Notes: a model not told the origin generated them from the sequence alone. Counted from the stretch's first letter, positions 54,532 through 63,560 are shown. The stretch is DNA of 64,000 nt from Hyphomicrobiales bacterium (GCA_017304475.1 JAFKKV010000009.1:124001-188000), one strand, 5' to 3'. Numbers and translations are program-made.

Positions 54532-55425
54532 TCAGAGCCGGAACTCCTCGCCGAGATAGAGCCGGCGGACATCCGGATTGGACACGATCTCGTCCGGCGT
54601 GCCCTCCATCAGGACCTGGCCGGAATGGATGATATAGGCGCGGTCGATCAGGCCGAGCGTCTCGCGCACGTTGTGATCGGTGATCAGCACGCCGATGCCG
54701 CGTTCCTTCAGATGGCGCACGAGATTCTGGATATCGCCGACCGCGATCGGATCGATGCCGGCAAAGGGTTCGTCCAGCAGCATGAAGGAGGGCCGGGTCG
54801 CCAGCGCGCGGGCGATTTCGAGGCGGCGGCGCTCGCCGCCCGACAACGCGATCGCCGGGCTCTTGCGCAGCCGGGTGATGTTGAACTCGTCGAGCAGCTC
54901 GTCGAGTTCGTATTCGCGCTTCTTCTTGTCGCGCTCGGTCACTTCGAGCACGGCGCGGATATTGTCCTCGACATTGAGGCCGCGAAAGATCGACGCCTCC
55001 TGCGGCAGATAGCCGATGCCCAGGCGCGCGCGGCGATACATCGGCAGCGAGGTGATGTCGTGGCCGTCCAGCTCGGTGCGGCCCTTGTCGGCCTCCACCA
55101 GGCCGGTGATCATATAGAAGACCGTGGTCTTGCCCGCGCCGTTCGGGCCGAGCAGGCCGACGGCCTCGCCGCGGCGTACGTCGAGGCTGACGCCGCGCAC
55201 CACGGCGCGGCCCTTATAGCTCTTCCAGACGCCATGGACGCCGAGAACGCCGTCGCCGGAGCGCGGCTCGTGCTGGTCCTGCACCACCGGCTCGGGCGGC
55301 GGCGGCTCGAGCGCCGCCACCTCGTCGGCCATCTGCCGCACCAGCCAATCGGTGTCGATCACCGGCGCCGGCTGAGCCGGGGCGCGGCGCCCGAAAAGTC
55401 CTGCCATGCGATCGAGCACCGTCAT
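54532..55425 (-). CDS. lptB: LPS export ABC transporter ATP-binding protein LptB
   Basis: ATPase that drives LPS extraction by LptFG. The core (about 65-297) has Walker A GLLGPNGAGKTTVFYMITG, the Q-loop YLPQEASIFRGLNVEDNI, the signature LSGGERRRLEIARALA, Walker B FMLLDEPFAGIDPIAV and the switch His in ITDHNVRETL. The N-terminal 60 residues are an extra segment (GLFGRRAPAQPAPVIDTDWL) absent in Escherichia coli LptB (241 residues) but common in this order. The start is ATG at 55425 with AGGA upstream; ATG at 55407 is an alternative. Confidence 0.94.
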   Translation of the reverse strand: MTVLDRMAGLFGRRAPAQPAPVIDTDWLVRQMADEVAALEPPPPEPVVQDQHEPRSGDGVLGVHGVWKSYKGRAVVRGVSLDVRRGEAVGLLGPNGAGKTTVFYMITGLVEADKGRTELDGHDITSLPMYRRARLGIGYLPQEASIFRGLNVEDNIRAVLEVTERDKKKREYELDELLDEFNITRLRKSPAIALSGGERRRLEIARALATRPSFMLLDEPFAGIDPIAVGDIQNLVRHLKERGIGVLITDHNVRETLGLIDRAYIIHSGQVLMEGTPDEIVSNPDVRRLYLGEEFRL

Positions 55426-55447
55426 GCCTCGTCCTGCGGCCAGCGCG

Positions 55448-56140
55448 TCAGCCACGCGGCGCGCGCGGCGGAGCGGCGCGCGCCGGGGTCGCCGGCGCGC
55501 AGTCGGGATTGCTGACGCCGCTGCCGCCCTGGGCGCCGCCGCTGGAACTGGACAAGACGCCGGAAACCCGGCCGGCCGTCGAAGGACCGCCGTCGAGGCG
55601 CACGCGATTGGCGGTCAGGTCGGCCTGCAGCCGGCTGCCGCGCAGCACGTTGTCGCACTGGGTGAGCACGACATTGCCCTCCAGGATCGCCTCGTTGCGA
55701 CGGGCGTCGAAGGAGCCGCGCTCGGCGGTGGCGTTCTGGTTCTTGGACTGAACCGTGACGCCGCCCTGCATCTCGAACCGGCGGACATTCTGCTGGCCGG
55801 GCTGGCCCGAGGCCCCGGGCACCGAGGCGGGGCGCCCCTGCGCCGGCCGGCCGGCGGCCGAATTGTCCTCATACAGGATGACCAGGCGGCCGGTGGCGAG
55901 CCGCGACTCGCCCTGGCGAATGCGCACATTGCCGGTCAGCACGGCCTTCTTCTCGTTGTCGAAGACCTCCGCCCGATCCGCCTCGAAATTGATCGGCTGG
56001 TCGCGGTTCTGCGAAAAGCCGACAAAGGGGCTGCCGGCCTGCTGGGCCAGTGCGGGAACGCCCGTGAGGCTGACGACGAACGCAGCCTGGAGAAGCACCG
56101 CCAGGCGGCGCGGGGGCAGGACAAGGCCGGCCAGCGTCAT
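55448..56140 (-). CDS. lptA: LPS transport periplasmic protein LptA (OstA-like)
   Basis: Periplasmic bridge protein of 230 residues that carries LPS between LptC and LptD. The signal peptide ends near PALAQQ (about 32). The OstA-like beta-jellyroll follows: PINFEADRAEVFDNEKKAVLTGNVRIRQGESRLATGRLVILYED and GSFDARRNEAILEGNVVLTQCDNVLRGSRLQADL. Between them is an inserted Gly/Pro/Gln-rich linker (about 92-118), and the C-terminal 40 residues are Ala/Pro/Ser-rich. It sits between lptC and lptB, so the complex is encoded in order. Confidence 0.93.
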   Translation of the reverse strand: MTLAGLVLPPRRLAVLLQAAFVVSLTGVPALAQQAGSPFVGFSQNRDQPINFEADRAEVFDNEKKAVLTGNVRIRQGESRLATGRLVILYEDNSAAGRPAQGRPASVPGASGQPGQQNVRRFEMQGGVTVQSKNQNATAERGSFDARRNEAILEGNVVLTQCDNVLRGSRLQADLTANRVRLDGGPSTAGRVSGVLSSSSGGAQGGSGVSNPDCAPATPARAAPPRAPRG

Positions 56141-56157
56141 GAAAGTCGATCTCCGGA

Positions 56158-56904
56158 TCAGCGTGGTGTGGGGTCGGTGCGGGGGGCCGCGGGCGGGGAT
56201 GAGGCGTCTGGGGTCGAGCCGGTCGCCGAGGGATCGGGCGGCTCGGGCATGAAATTACCACGAACCGAGCCTTCGAGCAGGATGACTTTGCCGTTGTCCT
56301 GGATTTCCATCCGGTCGCCGGCGATCTGACCGCGCGGCGACGACAGCTCGACCGGGCCCTGGGCGGTGATCTTGCCCGTGCGGGTGTCGACCACGGCGCT
56401 GCCGAGCCGGCCAGCCTGGCCGTTGGAGGTCGTGATCGAGACCGCGGAGGTCAATTGGACCACGCCGCTCTTGGTATCGAGGACGCCGCTCGACGAGATC
56501 ACCCGGGCGGTGCCGCCGCCTTCCAGCTCCATCTCCGCATCGATGGCGGACAGGCCGACGACATTGGAATGGGCGATGTCATGTTCGGCGCGCGTCGCGG
56601 CGACACGGTAGAACCGGTTGTCATTGGTATAGCCGGTGAGGCGCGGCGCCTCCATGGTGACCTTCGAGCCGGACAGCGAGAGGGCGCCGATGGAGACCGG
56701 CAGATTGAGCACTTTCAGCGGGTCCCACCAGCTGATGAAGCCGACCGCGGCGACCAGCAGGCCGGCGGCGAGCGGCACGGCGACGCGCAGGCGACGCACC
56801 CGCCGGGAATGCCGGAAGGCCGCCTTGAACGCCTCGTCGCGCGCGACGACGCCGAATGCGCCGCCGGCGGCGCTTCCGAAATCGTCGAGGGGACGTGCGG
56901 CCAT
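56158..56904 (-). CDS. lptC: LPS export system protein LptC
   Basis: Bitopic inner-membrane protein of 248 residues that passes LPS from LptBFG to LptA. One membrane segment (about 40-60, RVAVPLAAGLLVAAVGFISWW) is followed by the periplasmic LptC domain: MEAPRLTGYTNDNRFYRVAATRAEHDI, LELEGGGTARVISSSG-like MELEGGGTARVISSSGVLD and AQGPVELSSPRGQIAGDRMEI. The C-terminal 25 residues are Pro/Ser-rich. It lies 17 bp before lptA and 148 bp after the exonuclease gene. Confidence 0.9.
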   Translation of the reverse strand: MAARPLDDFGSAAGGAFGVVARDEAFKAAFRHSRRVRRLRVAVPLAAGLLVAAVGFISWWDPLKVLNLPVSIGALSLSGSKVTMEAPRLTGYTNDNRFYRVAATRAEHDIAHSNVVGLSAIDAEMELEGGGTARVISSSGVLDTKSGVVQLTSAVSITTSNGQAGRLGSAVVDTRTGKITAQGPVELSSPRGQIAGDRMEIQDNGKVILLEGSVRGNFMPEPPDPSATGSTPDASSPPAAPRTDPTPR

Positions 56905-57052
56905 TGTCGTTCCTTCACGGGAGAGCGGCGCCGACCGGACGGGTCGACCATCGATGCGGGCGCACTCTACCTTATTCTATGGCCCCAGCATGGCGCGGAC
57001 CGGAGGACCAGCCCACCCGCATGTATGAACCCCACCTATTTCCTGCCAGGGT

Positions 57053-57670
57053 TTATGAATGCGCAAAAATATCGGTTTCCGGCCAGCCGGCAAGGTCGAG
57101 ATCGGCACGAACGGGAAGAAACTGGAAACAGGCTTCGGCCAGCGCGGTGCGGCCTTCCCGGGCCAACATCACATCCAGCCGCTCCTTGAGGGCGTGCAGA
57201 TGCAGCACGTCGGAAGCGGCATATTCGAGTTGCGCCGGGCTCAGCGTCTCGGCCGCCCAGTCGGAACTCTGCTGGGCCTTGGACATATCCAGGCCGAGGA
57301 GATCCTTGGACAGGTCCTTCAGGCCATGCCGGTCGGTATAGGTTCGCACCAGCTTGGAGGCGATCTTGGTGCAATAGACCGGCGCCGTCGTCACGCCGAA
57401 GGCATGTTTCATCACGGCGATGTCGAAGCGGGCGAAGTGGAACAGCTTGACGATGCCGGGATCGGTGAGCAGCGCCATGAGATTGGCCGGCTTCGGCTGG
57501 CCGGGCCGGATCTGCACGACATCGGCGCTGCCGTCGCCCGGCGACAGCTGCACCACGCAGAGCCGGTCACGCTGCGGAATCAGCCCGAGCGTCTCGGTGT
57601 CGATCGCCACCACACCGACGCGATAGCGGTCGAGATCGGGCAGGTCGCCCACATGCGAACGGATGGTCAT
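57053..57670 (-). CDS. RNase D-like 3'-5' exonuclease (DEDDy)
   Basis: Exonuclease of 205 residues with only the DnaQ-like domain; the HRDC domains of full RNase D are missing, which is usual for the short alphaproteobacterial form. Exo I is VAIDTETLG (about 23), Exo II is LFHFARFDIAVMKHAF, and Exo III is LEYAASDVLHLHAL with the Tyr of the DEDDy class. It acts on structured RNA 3' ends such as tRNA precursors in other bacteria. Upstream of lptC in the same direction, as in many relatives. Confidence 0.92.
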   Translation of the reverse strand: MTIRSHVGDLPDLDRYRVGVVAIDTETLGLIPQRDRLCVVQLSPGDGSADVVQIRPGQPKPANLMALLTDPGIVKLFHFARFDIAVMKHAFGVTTAPVYCTKIASKLVRTYTDRHGLKDLSKDLLGLDMSKAQQSSDWAAETLSPAQLEYAASDVLHLHALKERLDVMLAREGRTALAEACFQFLPVRADLDLAGWPETDIFAHS

Positions 57671-57754
57671 CGGCTTCGGATCTCGAAATCTGGACGGGTG
57701 CCCCGACGCAGATATGGACGACGCGGCGGTTCTCCCGTCCTATAGGACCAACGC

Positions 57755-58192
57755 ATGAGAAATCCAATGACCGCGACACCGCTCAAACTCTTCGCCTTCG
57801 ATGCCGACGATCTCGGCATCGTCTCCGCCCATCTGCAGGATGCCGTCGTCAAGGCCTCGGATCTGGCCTTCATCGCCAGGACCCGGCAATTCGCCTTCAT
57901 CTGCAACCGCTTCGACTGGTCGGCCGCGGAAGACGGCGCGCGCCAGCGGCGGCGCACCGGCGTCCGATTCGAGCGGGTCAGCGCGGTCAGCGCCAAGGGC
58001 GTGCCGAAGGGCGCCGATACGGTGCTGAACCTGCTGGCGCTGCGCTTCCAGCCGAGCGACGAGCCGGCCGGCACCATCGAGCTGGTCTTTGCCGGCGGCG
58101 CCGGCATGAAGCTGACGGTGGAATGCATCGAAGCCGCCATGGACGATCTCGGACCGATGTGGGCGACCGAGCAGAAGCCTGATCACGGCTGA
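57755..58192 (+). CDS. DUF2948 family protein
   Basis: A 145-residue soluble protein of the DUF2948 family, recognised by LKLFAFDADDLGIVSAHLQDAV, FAFICNRFDWSAAED, RTGVRFERVSAVSAKGV and LNLLALRFQPSDEPAGTIELVFAGG. Function unknown. In many alphaproteobacteria it lies just before hisD; here the next gene is an opposed LysR regulator, so that linkage is broken. An in-frame ATG five codons later (MTATPLK) could also be the start. Confidence 0.9.
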   Translation: MRNPMTATPLKLFAFDADDLGIVSAHLQDAVVKASDLAFIARTRQFAFICNRFDWSAAEDGARQRRRTGVRFERVSAVSAKGVPKGADTVLNLLALRFQPSDEPAGTIELVFAGGAGMKLTVECIEAAMDDLGPMWATEQKPDHG

Positions 58193-58202
58193 GCTTCCCG
58201 CC

Positions 58203-59087
58203 TCAGCAGCCGGCCGCGACCGTGCCGGCGAGATCGGCGACCGCCTCGATGGTGGCGGTGTCGGGCGTCGACCGCCAGGCCGCGACGAAGTCGAGATCGG
58301 GCAGGGACACCATGGTGTCGACGCGCTTGAGCTGGCCGGCGGTGAGCCGGTCGGCGGCGATCGGGCTCGGAATGGCAGCAACCCCCAATCCGTCCTCCGC
58401 CATGCGCAGAATGGTGGCGAGCGAGGCCGAGGCGTGAATATGGATCGGCGGCAGGCCCGGCCGCGAAAACAATTCGCGAATCGCCAGATAGGGCCGGGTA
58501 TCGCGGGAAAAGGTGACCACCGGATGGGCGGCGAGCGCCTCGAGCGTCACGCCCGCCGCCGGCAGGCCGAGGGCATCGCTGGCGAAGAACCCGAGTGGAT
58601 AGGTGCAGAGCGGCCGGCTCTTCAGGCCCGGCGCGGCCAGCGGGCCGAGCATGAAGGCCAGGTCGATCTCCTGGGCCACCAGCCGGTCGCGCAGGCTCGG
58701 TGAAATGTCGACCTCGATCTCCAGGGCGAGCCTCGGATAGGCCTTGGCCATGCGCTCGACGAAGCGCGACAGCCAAGTGTGGACGATGGTCTCGGCCACA
58801 CCCAGCCGCAGCGTGCCGCGAATGGCCGAGCGATCGGCAATGCCGTGCAGCATCTCGGCGCGCAGCCGGAGCAGGCGATCGGCATAGTCGAGCACGTGAC
58901 GGCCGGCCTCGGTGGGAATGACGTTGCGCTTCTCGCGTTCGAGCAGGCGCGCGCCGATTTCGGTCTCGAGCTGGGCAATGCGCTGCGACACCGCCGGCTG
59001 GGTGGTGTTCAGTTTCACCGCGGCCCGGTGGAAGCTCCGGAGCGTCGCCACCCAGACCAGGGTTTCGAGCGCTTTGAAATCAATCAT
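58203..59087 (-). CDS. LysR family transcriptional regulator
   Basis: A 294-residue LTTR. The winged HTH is at 1-60 (DFKALETLVWVATLRSFHRAAVKLNTTQPAVSQRIAQLE). The effector domain (about 90-290) has GTLRLGVAETIVHTWLSRFVE, LALEIEVDISPSLRDRLVAQEIDLAFM and DGLGVAAIPSPIA. It is divergent from the DUF1445 hydro-lyase/cupin/TRAP operon, with a dyad site in the 119-bp gap, so it is the likely regulator of that operon. The inducer is presumably the transported acid. Confidence 0.93.
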   Translation of the reverse strand: MIDFKALETLVWVATLRSFHRAAVKLNTTQPAVSQRIAQLETEIGARLLEREKRNVIPTEAGRHVLDYADRLLRLRAEMLHGIADRSAIRGTLRLGVAETIVHTWLSRFVERMAKAYPRLALEIEVDISPSLRDRLVAQEIDLAFMLGPLAAPGLKSRPLCTYPLGFFASDALGLPAAGVTLEALAAHPVVTFSRDTRPYLAIRELFSRPGLPPIHIHASASLATILRMAEDGLGVAAIPSPIAADRLTAGQLKRVDTMVSLPDLDFVAAWRSTPDTATIEAVADLAGTVAAGC

Positions 59088-59102
59088 TCTCCCATCGCTT
59101 CA

Positions 59103-59117
59103 ATAAGTAGAATTTAT
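59103..59117. promoter_or_regulatory. LysR-type (T-N11-A) operator in the divergent gap
   Basis: ATAA-N7-TTAT forms a 15-bp dyad that contains the T-N11-A pattern of LTTR binding sites (T59104 and A59116). It lies 16-30 bp upstream of the lysR start and about 90 bp upstream of the hydro-lyase start, a position suited to autoregulation and divergent activation. Confidence 0.55.
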
Positions 59118-59206
59118 CACTCCCGATCCAAACTTCGTATTGGACCCAATGCAAGAGGAATGTTGCACTTGGCTGACTTTCGGGAATTCGTGCTTGGGGG
59201 AGCTCG

Positions 59207-60022
59207 ATGGCTGTCGCTGCGATGAAGGCGTTCGATGCCGCTGGTCCGGCCGATCCGGTGGCGGTGAGGCACGCCGCCAGGGACGGCCGCCTGACCGGCC
59301 AGACTGCGGGGCTGGCGCGCGGCCATGTCCAGGGCAATCTGGCCATCCTGCCGCGCGATCTCGCCGCCGACTTCCTGCGCTTCTGCACGCTCAATCCGAA
59401 GCCCTGCCCGGTCATCGGCATGTCCGAGCCGGGCAATCCTGCCATTCCGGCGCTCGGTGCCGATCTCGACATCCGCACCGATCTTCCACGCTACCGGGTC
59501 TGGCGCCGGGGCGAACTCATCGACGAGCCGACCGACATCCGCTCGATCTGGCGCGACGATCTCGTCGCCTTCGTGCTCGGCTGCTCGTTCTCCTTCGAGG
59601 AGGCCCTGCTCGACGACGGCCTGCCGCTGCGCCACATCAGCTGCAATCTCGGCGTGCCGGTCTACCGCACCTCGATCGCCTGCGCCCCGGCCGGGCCCTT
59701 CGCCGGGCCGCTAGTCGTCTCGATGCGGTCGTTCAAGCCGGCCGACGCGATCCGCGCCGTGCAGATCACCTCGCGCTTTCCCTCCGTGCATGGCGCGCCG
59801 GTTCATATCGGGCTGCCCGAGGCGATCGGCATCCGGGATATCGGCCGGCCGGATTATGGCGACGCCGTCGAGGTCAAGGCCGACGAATTGCCGGTGTTCT
59901 GGGCCTGCGGCGTCACCCCCCAGGCGGTGATCGCCGCCAGCCGGCCGGAATTCGCCATCACCCACGCGCCCGGCGCCATGCTGGTGACCGATCTCAGGAA
60001 CAGCCGGCTCGCCGCGCTGTGA
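59207..60022 (+). CDS. Putative hydro-lyase, DUF1445 / D-glutamate cyclase family
   Basis: A 271-residue protein of the DUF1445 family (pyroglutamate or D-glutamate cyclase-related putative hydro-lyases). Visible blocks are [38 protein letters not shown] (with two Cys), [54 protein letters not shown] and [32 protein letters not shown]. These conserved Cys and His residues are typical of the family. The start is ATG at 59207 behind GGGGGAG. It overlaps the cupin gene by 4 nt. The substrate is presumably what the TRAP system imports. Confidence 0.88.
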   Translation: MAVAAMKAFDAAGPADPVAVRHAARDGRLTGQTAGLARGHVQGNLAILPRDLAADFLRFCTLNPKPCPVIGMSEPGNPAIPALGADLDIRTDLPRYRVWRRGELIDEPTDIRSIWRDDLVAFVLGCSFSFEEALLDDGLPLRHISCNLGVPVYRTSIACAPAGPFAGPLVVSMRSFKPADAIRAVQITSRFPSVHGAPVHIGLPEAIGIRDIGRPDYGDAVEVKADELPVFWACGVTPQAVIAASRPEFAITHAPGAMLVTDLRNSRLAAL

Positions 60023-60435
60023 CCGGGACAGAGCGTGTTGCCGATCCGGGTTTCGGCGCTTTCGCCAAGCGGCACCGGGAATTCTTCGACGCACTGGACG
60101 AGACGGGCTGGACCGCGGTCGCCGGTTATGCCGGGGTCGAGGAGAAGATCCTGTCCGGCCGGCTCGACCAGGCCGCGGGGACCGGCGCGGTCACCCGGCT
60201 CGCCCGCTGGGCCGCCGGTGCGACCGTCGCCCATCCCGTCAGGCATGACTGGTGCGAAGAGGTGTTCATCATCTCGGGCTCGCTGTCGATTGGCACGCCG
60301 GATGCAAAGCAGAACGCCGTCGTGCTGCCGGCGGGCACCTATGCCTGCCGGCCAGCCGATGTCGTGCACGGCCCGTTCTTCAGCGAGGCGGGCTGCCTCC
60401 TGATCGAGTTCATGTATTACCCGCCACCGCTTTGA
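60019..60435 (+). CDS. Cupin domain protein
   Basis: A 138-residue single-domain cupin starting at a GTG that overlaps the hydro-lyase stop (GTGA). The cupin core is at about 60-130: [25 protein letters not shown] and [29 protein letters not shown]. Metal ligands could be His (HPVRH), Glu (EEVF) and His (VVHGPF), matching the H-x-H-x-E ... H cupin pattern loosely. It may act as an isomerase, hydrolase or sensor on the pathway intermediate. Translational coupling with the hydro-lyase argues for a joint role. No exact family assignment. Confidence 0.82.
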   Translation: MTGTERVADPGFGAFAKRHREFFDALDETGWTAVAGYAGVEEKILSGRLDQAAGTGAVTRLARWAAGATVAHPVRHDWCEEVFIISGSLSIGTPDAKQNAVVLPAGTYACRPADVVHGPFFSEAGCLLIEFMYYPPPL

Positions 60436-60454
60436 CCGCCCAAGGAGGGCCCGC

Positions 60455-61534
60455 ATGACCCTGTTCCGATCCGCCGCCGCGACGGTCATCGCGCTTTGCC
60501 TCGGTGGTGCCGCGCCGGCCCTTGCCCAGGCCCTGCCGCCGGGACCGCCGGTGACCGTCCAGATGGTGACCCAGCCGGGCCCTGCTCTGCCGCAATATTC
60601 GCGCGTCGACATCCCCATGCTGCGCGACGGCCTGCCGCAACGCTCGGGCGGCCGCATTTCGGTGACCCTGGCGAGCTGGCCGGAGCGCAATCTCAACGGG
60701 CCGGAAATCCTGCGGCTGGTCCGCTCCGGACAGGTCGATATCGGCGCCGTGCCGCTCAACACCGCCTCAGGCGACGTGCCGCTCGCTGATGTCGTCGATC
60801 TCGCCGGCCTCAATCCGACGCTGCGCCAGTCGCGCCGGGTCGCCCAGGCCATGCTGCCCGAGCTGAACAAGGAGCTCGAGCGTTTCGGCGTCAAGATCGT
60901 GGCGATGTATCCGTTCCCGGCGCAGGTCTTCTTCTGCCGCGACCGCATCACCAGCCTCGCCGACCTGCGCGGCAAGCGCATCCGCACCGGCGGCGGCTCG
61001 TCCAACGACTTCGTCTCGACCATTGGCGGCCAGCCTACGGCCATCGGCTTTCCCGAGGTCTATGCGGCGCTCGAGCGCGGCGTGGTCGATTGCGCCATTA
61101 CCGGCACGGCTTCGGGCAATGGCGCGCGCTGGTTCGAAGTGACGCAAAGCCTCTACACGCTGCCGCTTTTCTGGTCGATCTCGGCCTATGTGGTGAACAT
61201 CGCCTGGTGGAACCGGCTCGATCCGGCGGTTCGCACCATGCTCGAAACCACCTTGACCGAGGTCGAAGAGGCGCAATGGCAGCTCGGCCGCGTGGCGACC
61301 GAGGACGGCATCGCCTGCAATACCGGCAAGCGCGAGGGCTGCAATCTCGGCCGGCTGGTCGACAACAAGCCGATGACCGCCTTCGAGCCGACGCCCGCCG
61401 ATAGCGAGGCCTTGCGCACCGTGCTGACCTCGACGGTCCTGCCGGCCTGGGTCAAGCGCTGCGGCGCGCGTTGCGGCGAGATCTACAACCGCGTGGTCGC
61501 GCCGATCACCGGCGTGCAGCTCGCCACCAACTGA
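60455..61534 (+). CDS. TRAP transporter substrate-binding protein (DctP family)
   Basis: Periplasmic receptor of 359 residues with a signal peptide (1-25, ending PALAQA). DctP-fold features are RLVRSGQVDIGAVPLNTASGDVPLADVVDLAGL, RDRITSLADLRGKRIRTGGGSSNDF, GGQPTAIGFPEVYAALERGVVDCAITG and SLYTLPLFWSISAYVVNIAWWNRL. The conserved Arg that binds the carboxylate of the ligand in most DctP proteins is probably the Arg of GKRIRTGG. Several Cys (FFCRD, VDCAI, CNTGKREGC) are unusual. The ligand is likely an organic acid; TRAP genes follow. Confidence 0.9.
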   Translation: MTLFRSAAATVIALCLGGAAPALAQALPPGPPVTVQMVTQPGPALPQYSRVDIPMLRDGLPQRSGGRISVTLASWPERNLNGPEILRLVRSGQVDIGAVPLNTASGDVPLADVVDLAGLNPTLRQSRRVAQAMLPELNKELERFGVKIVAMYPFPAQVFFCRDRITSLADLRGKRIRTGGGSSNDFVSTIGGQPTAIGFPEVYAALERGVVDCAITGTASGNGARWFEVTQSLYTLPLFWSISAYVVNIAWWNRLDPAVRTMLETTLTEVEEAQWQLGRVATEDGIACNTGKREGCNLGRLVDNKPMTAFEPTPADSEALRTVLTSTVLPAWVKRCGARCGEIYNRVVAPITGVQLATN

Positions 61535-61566
61535 CCGCCGCCGCCATTTCGGATCGAGGACCGGCC

Positions 61567-62187
61567 ATGCTCAACGGGATCATCTTGGCGGCGGCGACCT
61601 GCCGCCGCAGCCTGGCCGCGATCGGCCGGTGGATGGGTTATATCGCCGGCTGGGGCTTCATCGCGATTTCGGCGCTGATCACCTTCGACGTGCTGGCCCG
61701 GCGCTTTCTCGGCTTCTCGTCCCAGGCGACCACCGAATTGTCGGGTTATGCCCTGGCCTTCGGCATTGCCTGGGGTCTGGCCCATACCCTGTCGATGCGC
61801 GCCCATGTGCGCATCGACCTCTTGGTCAACCGGTTTCCCGACGCCATCCGCTACTGGCTGCACGTGGCGAGCCTCGCTTTTCTCTGCGTGTTCGTCGGCT
61901 ACATGTTCTACGGCGCCTGGCTGCTGGTCGACGAATCCGTGCTGTTCGGCGCGACCGACATCTCGATCCTGCGCACGCCGCTGGCCATTCCCCAGGGGCT
62001 CTGGGCCTTCGGCATCGGCGTCATGCTGCTCTTGATCGTCGCCATGCTCCTGGAAACGACCTGCCTGGTGCTGGCCGGCCGCGGCGCCGAGGCCGAGGCC
62101 ATGCTGCACACCCGCACCTATGAAGAAGAAGCGGCCGAGGCGCTCGAGGCCGTCGGCGACACGCCCGCCACGGAGTCCCGGCCATGA
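61567..62187 (+). CDS. TRAP transporter small permease (DctQ family)
   Basis: Inner-membrane subunit of 206 residues with four membrane helices (about 21-42, 58-78, 97-118, 143-165). The start is ATG at 61567 (frame opens 32 codons earlier within the end of the binding-protein gene). GYALAFGIAWGLAHTLSMRAHVRIDLLVNRFP is a DctQ signature. The last 35 residues form a charged cytoplasmic tail (TYEEEAAEALEAVGD). It overlaps dctM by 4 nt (ATGA). Confidence 0.9.
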   Translation: MLNGIILAAATCRRSLAAIGRWMGYIAGWGFIAISALITFDVLARRFLGFSSQATTELSGYALAFGIAWGLAHTLSMRAHVRIDLLVNRFPDAIRYWLHVASLAFLCVFVGYMFYGAWLLVDESVLFGATDISILRTPLAIPQGLWAFGIGVMLLLIVAMLLETTCLVLAGRGAEAEAMLHTRTYEEEAAEALEAVGDTPATESRP

Positions 62188-63560
62188 TCGCGATCGTCTT
62201 CCTGCTGATCCTCGCCGGCACCATGCTCGGCCTCAGCTTCACCGGATCCGGGCCGGCCAGCGGCCTGGTCGGCGAGATCCTGCTGCTGGTCGGCCTGTTC
62301 GCGGTGTTTTTCGGCATGGGCATCTATGTCGGCGCGGCGCTGGGCGTCCTCGGCCTGATCGTCGGTTATGCCTTTTCCGACAGGCCGTTCTGGCTGTTCC
62401 TCGGCCAGACGATCTGGAACCCGTCCTCCAGCTTCGTGCTGGTCGCGGTGCCCTTGTTCCTGCTGATGGGCGAGATCCTGTTGCGCGCCGGCCTGTCCGA
62501 CCGGCTCTACCGCACCTTGAACATCTGGCTGAATCGCATGCCCGGTGGGCTCCTGCATACCAATATCGCGTCCTCGGCGATCTTCTCGGCGATCTCGGGC
62601 TCGTCGGTCGCCACCGCTGCCACCATGGGCTCGGTGGCCCTGCCCTTCTTCAAGGGCCGGCCCTATGACCCGCGCATGGTGCTCGGCTCGCTCGCCGCCG
62701 GCGGCGCGCTCGGCAATCTCATCCCGCCGGGCATCACCTTCATCATCTACGGGCTGATCACCGAAACCTCGGTCGGCGCGCTCTATATCGCCGCGGTCGG
62801 CCCGAGCATCCTGGTGGTCGTGCTGTTCACCCTGGTGATCCTCTTGAGCGCCAAGAAGGCCGCGCCGCGCGACCCCAACGCGCCGCGCATCCCGATGCGC
62901 GAGAAGCTGGCGAGCCTCGTCGACCTGACGCCGACCGCGGCGCTGATTCTGATCGTGCTCGGCACCATCTATGGCGGGCTGGCGACGCCGACGGAATCGG
63001 CGGCGCTCGGCGTGATCGCCGCCATCGTCTTCGCGGCGATCGGCGGCAAGCTCAGCTGGAAAATGCTCAACGACTCGGCGGAAGCGACCGCCCGCAACAC
63101 CGCGATGATCGGCCTCATCCTGTTCGGCGCCTATGTCCTGAACTTCGTGTTCACCGCGCTCGGCGTGCCCCAGGCGCTGGCCAAGCTCGTTTCCGAAATG
63201 CCGCTGCCGCCCTGGGCGATCATGATGATGATCATCGGCTTCTACCTGGCGCTGGGGACCTTCATGGAAGGCTTCTCGATGATCGTCACCACGATTCCCG
63301 TGATCTTTCCCGTCGTCACCGCCCTCGGCTACGACCCGATCTGGTTCGGCGTGATCGTGGTCATGCTGGTCGAGATCGCGCTGATCTCGCCGCCCGACGG
63401 CACCGTGCTCTATGTGCTGCAGGGCATGCGCAGGGATGGCGGCCCGATATCGGATGTTTTCTCCGGGGTGATGCCGTTCATGGGGGTCTATATCCTGGCC
63501 ATCGCCATCCTGATGGCATGGCCCGGCATCGCGCTCTGGCTGCCGGGCGTGATGAAGTAA
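62184..63560 (+). CDS. TRAP transporter large permease (DctM family)
   Basis: Sodium-coupled transport subunit of 458 residues with about 12 membrane segments. The DctM signatures are MGEILLRAGLSDRLYRTLNIWLNRMPGGLLHTNIASSAIFSAISGSSVATAATMGSVALP, NLIPPGITFIIYGLITETSVG and a C-terminal half repeat with ALGYDPIWFGVIVVMLVEIALISPPDGTVLYVLQG. The N-terminal 45 residues hold an extra hydrophobic segment before the core, as in many single large permeases. Last gene of the operon; a GC-rich hairpin follows at 63591-63629. Confidence 0.93.
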   Translation: MIAIVFLLILAGTMLGLSFTGSGPASGLVGEILLLVGLFAVFFGMGIYVGAALGVLGLIVGYAFSDRPFWLFLGQTIWNPSSSFVLVAVPLFLLMGEILLRAGLSDRLYRTLNIWLNRMPGGLLHTNIASSAIFSAISGSSVATAATMGSVALPFFKGRPYDPRMVLGSLAAGGALGNLIPPGITFIIYGLITETSVGALYIAAVGPSILVVVLFTLVILLSAKKAAPRDPNAPRIPMREKLASLVDLTPTAALILIVLGTIYGGLATPTESAALGVIAAIVFAAIGGKLSWKMLNDSAEATARNTAMIGLILFGAYVLNFVFTALGVPQALAKLVSEMPLPPWAIMMMIIGFYLALGTFMEGFSMIVTTIPVIFPVVTALGYDPIWFGVIVVMLVEIALISPPDGTVLYVLQGMRRDGGPISDVFSGVMPFMGVYILAIAILMAWPGIALWLPGVMK

